64,000 nucleotides of DNA, taken from contig CAKZOO010000107.1 of the NCBI GenBank assembly GCA_937136455.1, positions 1 to 64,000 of the forward strand. Reading direction: 5' to 3'. The notes under the pieces are model-generated. The model saw only the letters and a list, made by a program, of their open reading frames with translations, was not told where the DNA came from and searched no databases. This document shows, piece after piece, positions 33,970-43,233 of the stretch (positions are counted from its first letter, which is position 1; the number at the start of each line of letters is the position of its first letter). This DNA comes from an uncultured Flavobacteriaceae bacterium. Lineage in GTDB: Bacteria > Bacteroidota > Bacteroidia > Flavobacteriales > Flavobacteriaceae. The translations under genes and the position numbers were made by a program.

Positions 33970-35142
33970 TTACATTTTTTGATCTAAATGTTTTCCAGTT
34001 TCTATGTGGTCGAAATCTGGCACATATTTTTTAATAACTTTAACAATTGATGCTTTATTTGAATGAGGATTTTCAAATACCTCATTAAAATCGGCTATTA
34101 CATCTTCGAATGAAATTTTGACATTATTTGAATTTATAAAACCTAGAGAATAGTATGTTTCTAAATCATAAATTTCATCTTCAGTGTAAAATTCTTCATA
34201 TGTCTTTTCACCTGAAGTGTCTGTCTTGAAAAAATATATTGGATATTTGGGTTTATTTGAAATTATATCAAATTCTTTAGCTTCTATCTCTGAATTCATA
34301 ATCTCTAGTGTATAGCCTCTTTCGTTCAAAAAGTCAACAGCAATATCCTTAAAGTATATTTGATCTTTATGGAAATCTAATTTTGGAAAGAAAATATTAC
34401 CTGTATTCCCTAAAAATGTAGCTAATAAACATAATTGACCTGATTGCTCAGGAGTAACAAAAAATCGTTTGATATCTGAAGGGCATGATAATGGTTGGTT
34501 TTTTTCTAACCTATAAATAAAACCATCTAATAAACTACCATTTGAAAATGCAACATTAGCAAATCTTGCTGTAGTTACTCTTAAATTTTCTTTTTTAGAG
34601 AGAATAAGTTTTTCCATTAAACTTTTTGATGCTCCCATTATATTTACAGGGTTTGCAGCTTTATCTGTAGAAACGCTAAAGAAATATTTTGGAGGGTAAT
34701 TCTCACATAAATCAAGAAGTTTTATAGCTCCAAACACATTATTTTTTATGAGTGCTTCAACTGAAATTTTATCCTTTTCAGATCTAACATGTTTATGAGC
34801 TGAAAAATTTGCTACTATATCCCATTTTTCTGAATCAAAAATTTTATCAAAAGTTTCACTTAATAAGTTTACTGGATAAGTAATGTATTCGGGTTTATAA
34901 TCTAAAAGATCTGAACTTCTTAAATCTCTAGTTAATTCAGTTAGACCATTTTCATTAATATCAACTATAACTAATTTTAAGGGTTGAAATTTTAAAATTT
35001 GTTTGATATAATTTGAACCTATAGATCCAGCTCCTCCAATAATTAAACAATTTGAGTTTTTAATTTCTTTATGTAAAAGAGTTAAATTAGAATTTATATC
35101 AATTTTGAGGTTTAACCTATTATAAAAATTTTGTTGTTTCAT
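33970..35142 (-). CDS. CapD/FlaA1-like nucleotide-sugar 4,6-dehydratase
   Basis: The 390-aa SDR protein has LIIGGAGSIGSNYI as NAD-binding motif, FSAHKHVRSEKDKIS and the catalytic-region FSVSTDKAANPVNIMGASKS. As in FlaA1/PseB enzymes the usual Tyr of Y-x-x-x-K is Met (MGASK). It probably makes a UDP-4-keto-6-deoxy amino sugar for the DegT aminotransferase encoded nearby. Product stereochemistry cannot be told. It overlaps the next gene upstream by 4 nt. Confidence 0.85.
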   Translation of the reverse strand: MKQQNFYNRLNLKIDINSNLTLLHKEIKNSNCLIIGGAGSIGSNYIKQILKFQPLKLVIVDINENGLTELTRDLRSSDLLDYKPEYITYPVNLLSETFDKIFDSEKWDIVANFSAHKHVRSEKDKISVEALIKNNVFGAIKLLDLCENYPPKYFFSVSTDKAANPVNIMGASKSLMEKLILSKKENLRVTTARFANVAFSNGSLLDGFIYRLEKNQPLSCPSDIKRFFVTPEQSGQLCLLATFLGNTGNIFFPKLDFHKDQIYFKDIAVDFLNERGYTLEIMNSEIEAKEFDIISNKPKYPIYFFKTDTSGEKTYEEFYTEDEIYDLETYYSLGFINSNNVKISFEDVIADFNEVFENPHSNKASIVKVIKKYVPDFDHIETGKHLDQKM

Positions 35143-35786
35143 TTTATATATTCTAATTTAGTTTTAAGGTAGTCATCATGATCAGTATGTAATAATTTAA
35201 TGAGTCTTAAGTTAGTGCTGATGTTTTTTAAATTATTTTTATTCACAAATAAATTAAAGTTTTTTTGCAAACATTTTTCACTATTTAATTTTAAACTATC
35301 TATAAGTTTTTTAAGATAATCTGATGAAATTAAAAAAATATCAGTTGATATATTTTCACTATCTATTTTGAAAAAAAGATTTTCTTCTTTGTGGTATTTG
35401 CGTAAAATTAAATCGATAATGAATTCAGTATTTAAAATTCTACCATTAACAATTATAACTTTTTTAAAATCTTTGTTTTTTGAATAAAATCCATCAATTA
35501 ACTTAATAAAACCTTCATTGTTATTTGAGGAATAGAGATCTTTATTTAGAAAATTATTGTCATAAATAACAGGAAATTCTCTAATTGATAGAAGATCTCT
35601 TAACTCTTTATTTTTTAGGTCTAAAATAGAATCAATTGAATTGTCAATAAAAAATAGATTATTTTTATATTCTTTTATCAAAGTTTTAAAAGAAAATAAG
35701 TATTCTTCTTCTCTTAATAACCAGTGTTTTTCATCAAGTTTCAATGGATGAAAACAGGATAAAACTATAATTTTTTCAATTTCCAT
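35139..35786 (-). CDS. Unknown protein in polysaccharide locus
   Basis: The 215-aa product is rich in Lys, Asn, Ile and Leu. It opens with IEKIIVLSCFHP, has KKVIIVNGRILNTEFIIDLI in the middle, and has no signal peptide or clear membrane helix. No family is recognised. The strand/helix pattern around VIIVNGR could belong to a nucleotide-sugar-binding fold, but this is only a guess. It is embedded between the dehydratase and aminotransferase genes with overlaps on both sides, so it probably acts in the same amino-sugar branch. Confidence 0.6.
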   Translation of the reverse strand: MEIEKIIVLSCFHPLKLDEKHWLLREEEYLFSFKTLIKEYKNNLFFIDNSIDSILDLKNKELRDLLSIREFPVIYDNNFLNKDLYSSNNNEGFIKLIDGFYSKNKDFKKVIIVNGRILNTEFIIDLILRKYHKEENLFFKIDSENISTDIFLISSDYLKKLIDSLKLNSEKCLQKNFNLFVNKNNLKNISTNLRLIKLLHTDHDDYLKTKLEYIK

Positions 35787-36918
35787 TGAAAAAGTTTTTA
35801 ATTAGGATTACAATTGATTCAATCTCTCTATCTGTTAAATTATGATGAATAGGTATATTTAGTGTTGAATCGTTAATGAATTCCGAATTCTTAAGATCTA
35901 AAAATTTTGAGTTAAAAAGTTTTATCTTGTGAAGAGGATAATATCTAAAAGTTGTATAAACTCCGTTGTTTTTTAAAAATTTAGCAAGTTCATTTCTTTT
36001 TGAAGTTTGAATCCAGAAAAAGTAGTAGGATGAATCAAATTCAAAATTATAATTATCATAAGAACTGATATTAATTTCATTAATTTCACTAAGTTCATTG
36101 TAATAATAATTAAATATATCTTTTCTTCTATTTAAATAATTGTCTAATTTTAGTAATTGCGTGTTGCCAATTGCAGCAGTTACATTATTCATTATAGCTC
36201 TTCTTCCTGGTTCTATTATGTCAAATTCCCACCATTTATTATTGCCTTCTGATGAACTATCGATACCGCTCTTAGCTTTTAAGGGAAGACCAAGATATAA
36301 TAACATTTTAGCTTTTTTAACTAATTCTTCATCTTTTAAGTAAATCATTCCTCCATCTATTGTGCTTAGTGTTTTCATAGCATCAAATGACCATATACCC
36401 ATATCACCTAATGTTCCACATGCTTTACCCTTGTAGAAACTTTTTACTGCACATGCACTATCTTCAATTATTTTAATATTGTGTTTTTCGCATAATTCTT
36501 TGATTGGATCAAAATCTATTGGGAAACCACCGTAATGAGTTAAAAATACTGCTTTTGTCTTAGATGTTATGTGTTTTGATATTAATTCTGCAGTCGGATT
36601 TAGGGTTTTTCTATCAACATCACAGAAAACAATAGTTGCGTTAGATTCAATTATGGAACTAGCAATTGAAGGGAAGCTAATAGATGGTAAAATTATTTCA
36701 TCATTAATATTAAAATTAAAAAGTTTAGCTGCCAAAAAGATACCTTCAGTACACGATGTGGTTGAAACAAAATTTTTAGAATTGGACAATAAATGTTCTG
36801 CAAAGTTATTTTCAAAAAGACGTACTTCATCTCCTTTTCCAATCCATTTGCTATCAAATACTTTTTTTATAGCTTTCAAATCGTCATCACCAAGTGATGG
36901 TTCAAAAATATTTATCAT
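35776..36918 (-). CDS. DegT/DnrJ/EryC1/StrS aminotransferase
   Basis: The 380-aa PLP enzyme shows DDLKAIKKVFDSKWIGKGDE at the N-terminus, IILPSISFPSIASSI, the EDSACAVKSFYKG region and WSFDAMKTLSTIDGGM containing the PLP-binding Lys. Such enzymes aminate 4-keto or 3-keto sugars on nucleotide carriers. With the CapD-like dehydratase nearby, it likely yields a 4-amino-4,6-dideoxy sugar. It overlaps the unknown gene downstream by 11 nt. Confidence 0.9.
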   Translation of the reverse strand: MINIFEPSLGDDDLKAIKKVFDSKWIGKGDEVRLFENNFAEHLLSNSKNFVSTTSCTEGIFLAAKLFNFNINDEIILPSISFPSIASSIIESNATIVFCDVDRKTLNPTAELISKHITSKTKAVFLTHYGGFPIDFDPIKELCEKHNIKIIEDSACAVKSFYKGKACGTLGDMGIWSFDAMKTLSTIDGGMIYLKDEELVKKAKMLLYLGLPLKAKSGIDSSSEGNNKWWEFDIIEPGRRAIMNNVTAAIGNTQLLKLDNYLNRRKDIFNYYYNELSEINEINISSYDNYNFEFDSSYYFFWIQTSKRNELAKFLKNNGVYTTFRYYPLHKIKLFNSKFLDLKNSEFINDSTLNIPIHHNLTDREIESIVILIKNFFNGN

Positions 36919-36925
36919 AATATAT

Positions 36926-37894
36926 TTAGTTTAAAATATTTAACAACCAATTTTTTACTTCATAATTTTTCAATGAAATTTCTTTAAAAGGATTGTTAAT
37001 AAATTCATTATCAATTTCAATTTTAGACCTATTTAAAATTTTTATATTTTCTGGTGTATAAAAATCGTAAGAGTTAATATTAGAATTGAATGTAATTAGT
37101 TTTGTGTTTGATGCTAATACTTCGAATGTTCTATTTGTTAACCCATTTTGAAGATTATGGTTAATATCAATTACAGCTTTAGAGTTATTGTAAATTTTGT
37201 TGATTTGTTTGAAACTTAAAGACTTAAATTTTATGTATTTTAGTTCTAGTCCTTTTATTTTTTTAATGTATTTAAAATAGAAATAAAGTAGTATGTTTTT
37301 CGTATAAATGTGAAAGTAGAAATTTAAGCTTTTATCCTTTGCAATTTTGTAAAATTCTTTAAAGATTTGAAATCTGTCACTATGAAGAGAAGCTATTAAC
37401 GCTATGTCATATTTCTTCAATGAAATATTTAGATTATGATAAACTTCATCGATATAATATAGTGGTAGAAACTCAAAATCATTATAATTTTTAGCATCAT
37501 TATTGTCAAAAGTTATTTTTTTATCAAAATACTTAATGATTTCTATAGAATTTTTGTTTGCAAGAGAATCCCACATATACAATATGAATTTTGAATTATA
37601 AAAATTGTTTTTTAAAAGAAGCATTGATCTTTTATCAATAGTTTCTGGACTAATAATTAAAATTTTATCAAATTCTGTGTTTTTATATTTTTTAATTAAT
37701 CTTAAATATTTAAGATATATTAATAAACTTATAACTTTTTTAAATTTTAGTCTTACAATTGCTTTAAACAAGAAACCTTTTAATCTTTCATCATAGAATT
37801 TTGCATTAAAATTTAATTCATTGCATTTTTTTATTAAAAATTCTTCATAACCAAAGAATTTCGGTCCGATAATTAAAATATTATTTCCATTCAT
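36926..37894 (-). CDS. Putative glycosyltransferase (CgeB/RfaS-like)
   Basis: The 322-aa product begins NILIIGPKFFGYEEFLI, has IYNNSKAVIDINHNLQNGLT followed by NRTFEVLASNTKLITFN, the C-terminal pattern of spore-coat/LPS-core type GT-B transferases. The gene is extremely A/T-rich and the protein is Lys/Ile/Asn-rich. ATG 37894 is preferred because it starts the Rossmann-like strand at once; an upstream ATG at 37942 would overlap the acetyltransferase more deeply. Sugar and linkage are unknown. Confidence 0.7.
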   Translation of the reverse strand: MNGNNILIIGPKFFGYEEFLIKKCNELNFNAKFYDERLKGFLFKAIVRLKFKKVISLLIYLKYLRLIKKYKNTEFDKILIISPETIDKRSMLLLKNNFYNSKFILYMWDSLANKNSIEIIKYFDKKITFDNNDAKNYNDFEFLPLYYIDEVYHNLNISLKKYDIALIASLHSDRFQIFKEFYKIAKDKSLNFYFHIYTKNILLYFYFKYIKKIKGLELKYIKFKSLSFKQINKIYNNSKAVIDINHNLQNGLTNRTFEVLASNTKLITFNSNINSYDFYTPENIKILNRSKIEIDNEFINNPFKEISLKNYEVKNWLLNILN

Positions 37895-38441
37895 TTGTTT
37901 CAAAGTTATATCTTTTAAGAATTTTAGCAGGGACTCCCCCAATTACGCAATTGTCAGGATATTTTCCTTTTACAAAAGAATTGGAACCAACAATAACATT
38001 ATTGCCTAATATCGTTCCAGCTTGAATTGAACTACTGAATCCAATAAAACAATTTTCACCTATTCTAGTTCGTTTAATAATTTGTTTTTGTTCCATTATG
38101 GATTTTCCTAATTCAGAATAGTCATTATCCATATCATTAATAAACACATTTGAAGCTATAGTCGTATTTTTTCCAATTATTATTTCCCCACCACAAATTA
38201 GATGTAAATTATGACCAATACTGATGTTTTCATTTATTATTAGCTTAGAGTTTTTATTATATAGTTCAATTCTTGCACCAGGAAATATCCTTACTTTATT
38301 TTTGATTTCAATTTTTTTTGTATTCTTCAAAAATAATGGAGTTCCTAAATATGAATAATATCCAAAACTTTTAAATATCCATCTGTACAGTAATTGACTT
38401 TTTAAATACCAGTATAATCGTTTATCTAAAAATCTTATCAT
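37881..38441 (-). CDS. Hexapeptide-repeat acyltransferase
   Basis: The 186-aa product has left-handed beta-helix hexapeptide repeats in the second half (INENISIGHNLHLICGGEII, then IGENCFIGFSSSIQAG and NVIVGSNSFVKG). It ends with NCVIGGVPAKILKR, the typical tail of the WcaF/NodL/LacA group. It probably O- or N-acetylates a sugar of the repeat unit. It overlaps the KpsS-like gene upstream by 4 nt and the transferase downstream by 14 nt. Confidence 0.88.
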   Translation of the reverse strand: MIRFLDKRLYWYLKSQLLYRWIFKSFGYYSYLGTPLFLKNTKKIEIKNKVRIFPGARIELYNKNSKLIINENISIGHNLHLICGGEIIIGKNTTIASNVFINDMDNDYSELGKSIMEQKQIIKRTRIGENCFIGFSSSIQAGTILGNNVIVGSNSFVKGKYPDNCVIGGVPAKILKRYNFETNEWK

Positions 38442-39640
38442 GTTAATATTTTTTTAAGATTTTGATCATTCAAATCATATAATTTATCTCTAAAATGGAA
38501 ATGAATTAATTCATGATTCAATAAATAATTTATAAAAGAAATGCCATTTAATTCTGTAATAGATTCATTAAGTTTATTAATAATATTTTCTTCAATTCCT
38601 GGAAAGTACTTTATTGCATTGTTAACTTGGTCGTAATACGAATCTCCTAAGACTATTATTTTTTTTGAATACTTAAGCACTTCAATTCCAACCGTTGAAT
38701 TATTTACAATCACGAATTCTGAATTTTGTATTGATATCTCAAGTGAATTCCAATCTAAATGAATTGAATGATGCTGATTAATAAAATCATATAATTTATT
38801 TTCATACCTATTTACATATTTAGGGTGCTCTCTTACAATTACATTATATTTTTCCCCAAATATTTTATATGTCCATTCTAATATTTCAAAGTGACTTTTG
38901 AAAAATGGCGAGTGAAGCAGTAAGTTTGCATCGTTTGGAACTTGCAAAATTAACAGTAATTGTTTTCTTTCAGATTTAAGACAAGAATGCTCTTTCTTTT
39001 TTTTAAAAAAAGTAGGTAATGATAAATTATTGTAGTTAAAAGATTTATTTAAACCAAAGATGTTATGAACAATTAAATCTATTATTCTAAAATATTTGAT
39101 TGATTGTATTTTTTGATTATTTTTTTGAGTAATTGTTTTATTGTTTTCATTAAAATTAGAATAGCGAAAACTGCAATTTTTATTTACACCTTTTTTATCT
39201 AAAATCGTAGTTCCAAAAGGACCTTGTTCAAAATATATAGTTTTACAATTATTAAGTTTGGCACAAAACTCAGCAGATTTTATAACTAATCTTGAATCAC
39301 CAGATAGATAAACATTTGAAATCCCCTTACTTTTTATTATAAAATCAAAGAATTCTACATAGAATATTGCCCTTTTAGTCAGGTCTTTTTCTTTGTATAT
39401 ACCCTGTTTTAATTCATATTCTATAATAGAATTTATGTTTAGTTTATTTATATTAACACTTGTTTTTTTATTTAATTTTTTTATAAAATTCACAGCAATT
39501 ATTCTATTTAATAAGAAATATATTACACCGCTTGTGAAAATTGAATAATAATATGATTTTCCTTCACACAGTTTTGAAATTATTCTAAAAAACCTTGCAT
39601 CATCAGCATAAAATGATACAAATAAATTATTATTTCTCAT
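38438..39640 (-). CDS. KpsS/KpsC-like capsule transferase
   Basis: The 400-aa product has NVYLSGDSRLVIKSAEFCAK, TIYFEQGPFGTTILDKKGVN and, in the C-terminal half, VIVREHPKYVNRYENKL and FVIVNNSTVGIEVL. This is the pattern of KpsS/LipB-type proteins, GT-B enzymes that add Kdo linkers to lipid or sialic-type polymers. Presence of kdsD, kdsB and kdsA in the same operon supports CMP-Kdo as donor. Whether it builds a lipid linker here is inferred. Confidence 0.72.
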   Translation of the reverse strand: MRNNNLFVSFYADDARFFRIISKLCEGKSYYYSIFTSGVIYFLLNRIIAVNFIKKLNKKTSVNINKLNINSIIEYELKQGIYKEKDLTKRAIFYVEFFDFIIKSKGISNVYLSGDSRLVIKSAEFCAKLNNCKTIYFEQGPFGTTILDKKGVNKNCSFRYSNFNENNKTITQKNNQKIQSIKYFRIIDLIVHNIFGLNKSFNYNNLSLPTFFKKKKEHSCLKSERKQLLLILQVPNDANLLLHSPFFKSHFEILEWTYKIFGEKYNVIVREHPKYVNRYENKLYDFINQHHSIHLDWNSLEISIQNSEFVIVNNSTVGIEVLKYSKKIIVLGDSYYDQVNNAIKYFPGIEENIINKLNESITELNGISFINYLLNHELIHFHFRDKLYDLNDQNLKKILT

Positions 39641-40532
39641 CTAACTTAATCTTATTAACGAATATATTTGAATTGATTGCCGTAGAAAAAAATGTTATTC
39701 CGTATTTGATTTTTAAGTCATATAACTCAAGTATTTCGATTGGTAAATTTTTGTTTAAAAGTTCAATTTTAATGTTTTTAAAATCAAAAAATGACAATTC
39801 ATTTTGTCTTGGATGTGGTTTCAAATAAATATTAGTAATCGACTCATCTTCTTTGAGAATTAATTTTATTTTATTTTCAATTTTTTTTATTAGATATTTA
39901 TATTCATTCATATTTATGTATTTATCTTCAACAAGGGGTTGTGGTAAAATCATAATTGAATTTTCATTTATTAAGTTTATTTTGATATCAAAAATTAATT
40001 CAATATATTTTTTAAAATATTTTTTTGGTATTTCTGGATTATCATATGTTTTAATTAAGATATTTTCATATACAAATTCAGGCCTTTTTTTGTAAATGAA
40101 AAAGTCAATTGATTTATTTTTAAAACATATATAATAATTTGAAAGTATACTATTTTGTGTGAAAATTGAATTTTGTTTATTCAAATGTATTTTTTGATAG
40201 CTAGAATAACCGTCTTCAAATACATAAACTTTATTTTTAAATGAAAGTATTTTTGAAAAATTTAAACCATACGAGTGATGACAAGTATATATATTATATT
40301 TTTTCCTTAAATGAATTTTTAAATTTGAGATAATTAGACATAAGAATTTTTCAATCCTTTTAGGTTTTTTTCGATAATGAACTTCATTAAAAAGATTAGA
40401 TTTTTTTAAGTTACTTAATACTGGAATTAAATCAAAACCTTCAATTAATAGTATATTATACTCGTTTCGTTTTATTAAGTATAAGCATTGAAGTAGATGA
40501 TAAAAAGTATTAACTCGATATACGTTTTTCAT
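39630..40532 (-). CDS. Sialyltransferase-like GT-B enzyme
   Basis: The 300-aa product has the three short motifs used by bacterial sialyltransferases of the GT52/polysialyltransferase kind: an acidic-Gly motif (EDG, residues 106-108), a His-Pro motif (KPHPR, His240-Pro241) and a Ser/Thr pair (FFSTA, 283-284), in the right order and spacing. With CMP-nonulosonate genes in the same operon it is a good candidate for adding the acidic sugar. Overall sequence is very diverged, so this is an inference from motifs. Confidence 0.62.
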   Translation of the reverse strand: MKNVYRVNTFYHLLQCLYLIKRNEYNILLIEGFDLIPVLSNLKKSNLFNEVHYRKKPKRIEKFLCLIISNLKIHLRKKYNIYTCHHSYGLNFSKILSFKNKVYVFEDGYSSYQKIHLNKQNSIFTQNSILSNYYICFKNKSIDFFIYKKRPEFVYENILIKTYDNPEIPKKYFKKYIELIFDIKINLINENSIMILPQPLVEDKYINMNEYKYLIKKIENKIKLILKEDESITNIYLKPHPRQNELSFFDFKNIKIELLNKNLPIEILELYDLKIKYGITFFSTAINSNIFVNKIKLDEK

Positions 40533-41916
40533 TTATTTTTAAGTATGATTTTGTAAAAGTATATACTAATATTAAAGGCACAAGGTTTTGAAAAAATTTT
40601 AAAATTGAGTCTCTTGGAGAATAAATAAACGACATAAATACAACAATAAATATTAAATTCATTAACATTGTTTTTCTTGATGAATTTTCTATTTTGGCAA
40701 TAATTAAAAAGAAAAATAAGTATGCTAATAAGGAATACCTATAGCCTACTAAATCATAAACTTCTGCTATAAGAGAAGATCCTGTACCAAAACCTGCATA
40801 AAAAGATTCTTTACTTAAAAAAAACATTAATTGGTGTGATAAATAATTTGAATTTTTAAGTAGAGTAATAGTTCTTCCTTGATAAAATATATTTGGATCA
40901 ACCAAATGAAATAGTCTATTAAAATAATCTTTAATTGGAGTCAAAATATAAGGTGTTGAATCATTTATAAATGACACTTTATTAAATTCTATCATGAACA
41001 ATGAAACTTCTGCAGGCAATGAAATAAATTTGAATTGGTTAAAATCAAAATTTGATTTCCTCGATTCACTTGTTCTTATATATTCAATTGCAATAAAAAA
41101 TAATAACAAGGCAAAGAATGGAACAAGTATTTTATTTAAATTAATTCTTTTTATTTTATTTCTTTGATATAAAAAAAGCAATAAATATATTAACATTGGG
41201 CCTCGTTGACCTCTTACGGAATATATCAAAAGATTAATAAAAAATATTTTAGATGGATTTGATAGTTCCTTAACATTTTTACTGCTAGCAATTAATATTA
41301 TGTAAAAAATATTGTAAAGAAGTTGAAAGTAATTTGATATAGAATACAGAAAATCCCCTTCAAATTCCCCATTGAATATAGCAAGATAATTTCCAGAATT
41401 AATAATTAACACTAAAGAGTAAATATTCAAAATAATAACAAATGGAGATATTATTTTGAATTTTGAAATCAAAAAATCATACACTTCTTTTTGCGTTGTA
41501 ATATCAAACCTTTGTTTTTGATCTTTATGAATAAGACTAATTATAGATACAGCAATTAAAAGAGAATGGTTTATATATATAAATATTTGAATAGTATCTA
41601 TGTTTAATTTAGTGAAGTAAAATAGATATGTGTCAAATACACTTATGACATCAAAAACATCAAGAAATAATTTTGAGCCAATAAACGCAAAATACGTTAT
41701 TAAGAAAATTGAGAATAATGAAAAAACCCCTTTTCTTCTAGAAATTATTACAAAAACAAAAAAGAAGCTAATTAAATAATTGATTTCAAAAAACTTATAA
41801 TATTCAAAGCTATTGTTTTCAATAAAATATAAATTGATAATATTTATCAATAATGAATACAGTATAAATACTATACTAATAATGTTTGAAAATATAAAAG
41901 ATTTCGTTGAAATCAA
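40510..41916 (-). CDS. Wzy-like polysaccharide polymerase
   Basis: The 468-aa protein is almost entirely hydrophobic with about a dozen helices and a larger periplasmic loop around residues 265-365, the usual layout of O-antigen/capsule polymerases. Wzy proteins share little sequence, so the call rests on topology and on position beside the flippase. It overlaps wzx by 41 nt and the sialyltransferase-like gene by 23 nt, unusually long overlaps. Confidence 0.78.
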   Translation of the reverse strand: MISTKSFIFSNIISIVFILYSLLINIINLYFIENNSFEYYKFFEINYLISFFFVFVIISRRKGVFSLFSIFLITYFAFIGSKLFLDVFDVISVFDTYLFYFTKLNIDTIQIFIYINHSLLIAVSIISLIHKDQKQRFDITTQKEVYDFLISKFKIISPFVIILNIYSLVLIINSGNYLAIFNGEFEGDFLYSISNYFQLLYNIFYIILIASSKNVKELSNPSKIFFINLLIYSVRGQRGPMLIYLLLFLYQRNKIKRINLNKILVPFFALLLFFIAIEYIRTSESRKSNFDFNQFKFISLPAEVSLFMIEFNKVSFINDSTPYILTPIKDYFNRLFHLVDPNIFYQGRTITLLKNSNYLSHQLMFFLSKESFYAGFGTGSSLIAEVYDLVGYRYSLLAYLFFFLIIAKIENSSRKTMLMNLIFIVVFMSFIYSPRDSILKFFQNLVPLILVYTFTKSYLKINEKRISS

Positions 41917-43231
41917 GTCTTATTATTTTGAATTTAATTATAGTAAAGATAAATAGCATTGAAAGAATAATATTGACAATATAGTTGTCAATATTTAAAA
42001 ATAGCAATATAGTAGGACAGGTAATTATAAATACATCTATGATCATTCTCATAGAAACAAGTTTGTATTCTATTATAGATAAAAGCCAAACAAAATTTAT
42101 TAATAAAAATTTCATAAAAATAGACATTGTGTTAAACAGTGAATATCTTATTAATAATAGAGTTAAAAATCCCGATAAAATCTGAATTATTAGTGTCTTT
42201 CTTTTGTATGAACGGTCTTTTTTTTCTAACATTGCTATATTTGTAAAGTATCTTATAAGAATTAGCAACGAAAAATTCATAAGAGAAAAATATCCTATAT
42301 AATACATTTCATCAAAGAGCTCACCTTTGTCAATTAGACTAATAATTTCATTAAACAAGATTAAAACAATAGTCAATGCAATAAATACCGAATAAATTAA
42401 TTGCTTAGTTAATTGAATTTGATTAATATTTTTTCTATAAGTTCTAGTGAATATAGGAACCATTATAGGTGATAATATATATATAATCATTCCAGTTTGA
42501 TTAAAAAAGTTAAAACTAGCTATGTTTGTTCCGTTATTTATAGTTCCTAATAGATATAAATCGATACTAGAAATAATTAAAATAGATAGATTTGAATGAG
42601 AAAGTTTTCTTGATTTTGAAAATATTTTTTTTATTTTGGATATAGATTTATGAAATTTAATAGGTTTAATCTTTAGTAATCTGATATGTGTTATTATAAA
42701 AACAGCATAGATTGAAATTGATATAATTAAAAACGTATTTAAGTTAAGTTCATATCCAAGATATTGTATAGGAAATAAAATAAGAAATAATATTAATTTC
42801 AAACTAATTCTTATTATTTCTGATTGTTTTGTAAATTCTAATGCATCAGAAAATTTATTTAAAATTCCAATCAGCCATATAAAATAAAAATATATTGCAC
42901 CAAATAAAATTGAATTTGTGCTAATTTCCTCATCTATTGTTTTGTTATAAATAAATAATGTTATTGCTAATAATATTATCGATATTAAAGAATATGTAAT
43001 ATATGAGAATGTTATTTTATTGGTTTGAATATTATTATGCTTGTGATCAATCAGCATATAGAAGCTTATTGCAGATGAACCAGTGTCAAATAATTCATAA
43101 AATTTATTAGAAAAGAGTTGAAGAACAGAAAACACATAAAAGGCATTTTCTCCTAAACTTAATGGTAAATATAAGTTTAAATAGAAGCCAATAAATGTTG
43201 AAACTATAGTTCCAAGTAATTTAAATTTCAA
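41876..43231 (-). CDS. Wzx-like polysaccharide flippase
   Basis: The 451-aa membrane protein has about 12 helices, a basic cytoplasmic loop near residues 190-215 and the MOP-superfamily feel of Wzx proteins (LGTIVSTFIGFYLNLYLPL at the start, PIMVPIFTRTYRKNI in the middle). It would move lipid-linked repeat units across the inner membrane. It lies between the nonulosonate genes and wzy, a common position. Confidence 0.82.
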   Translation of the reverse strand: MKFKLLGTIVSTFIGFYLNLYLPLSLGENAFYVFSVLQLFSNKFYELFDTGSSAISFYMLIDHKHNNIQTNKITFSYITYSLISIILLAITLFIYNKTIDEEISTNSILFGAIYFYFIWLIGILNKFSDALEFTKQSEIIRISLKLILFLILFPIQYLGYELNLNTFLIISISIYAVFIITHIRLLKIKPIKFHKSISKIKKIFSKSRKLSHSNLSILIISSIDLYLLGTINNGTNIASFNFFNQTGMIIYILSPIMVPIFTRTYRKNINQIQLTKQLIYSVFIALTIVLILFNEIISLIDKGELFDEMYYIGYFSLMNFSLLILIRYFTNIAMLEKKDRSYKRKTLIIQILSGFLTLLLIRYSLFNTMSIFMKFLLINFVWLLSIIEYKLVSMRMIIDVFIITCPTILLFLNIDNYIVNIILSMLFIFTIIKFKIIRLDFNEIFYIFKHY

Positions 43232-43233
43232 AA

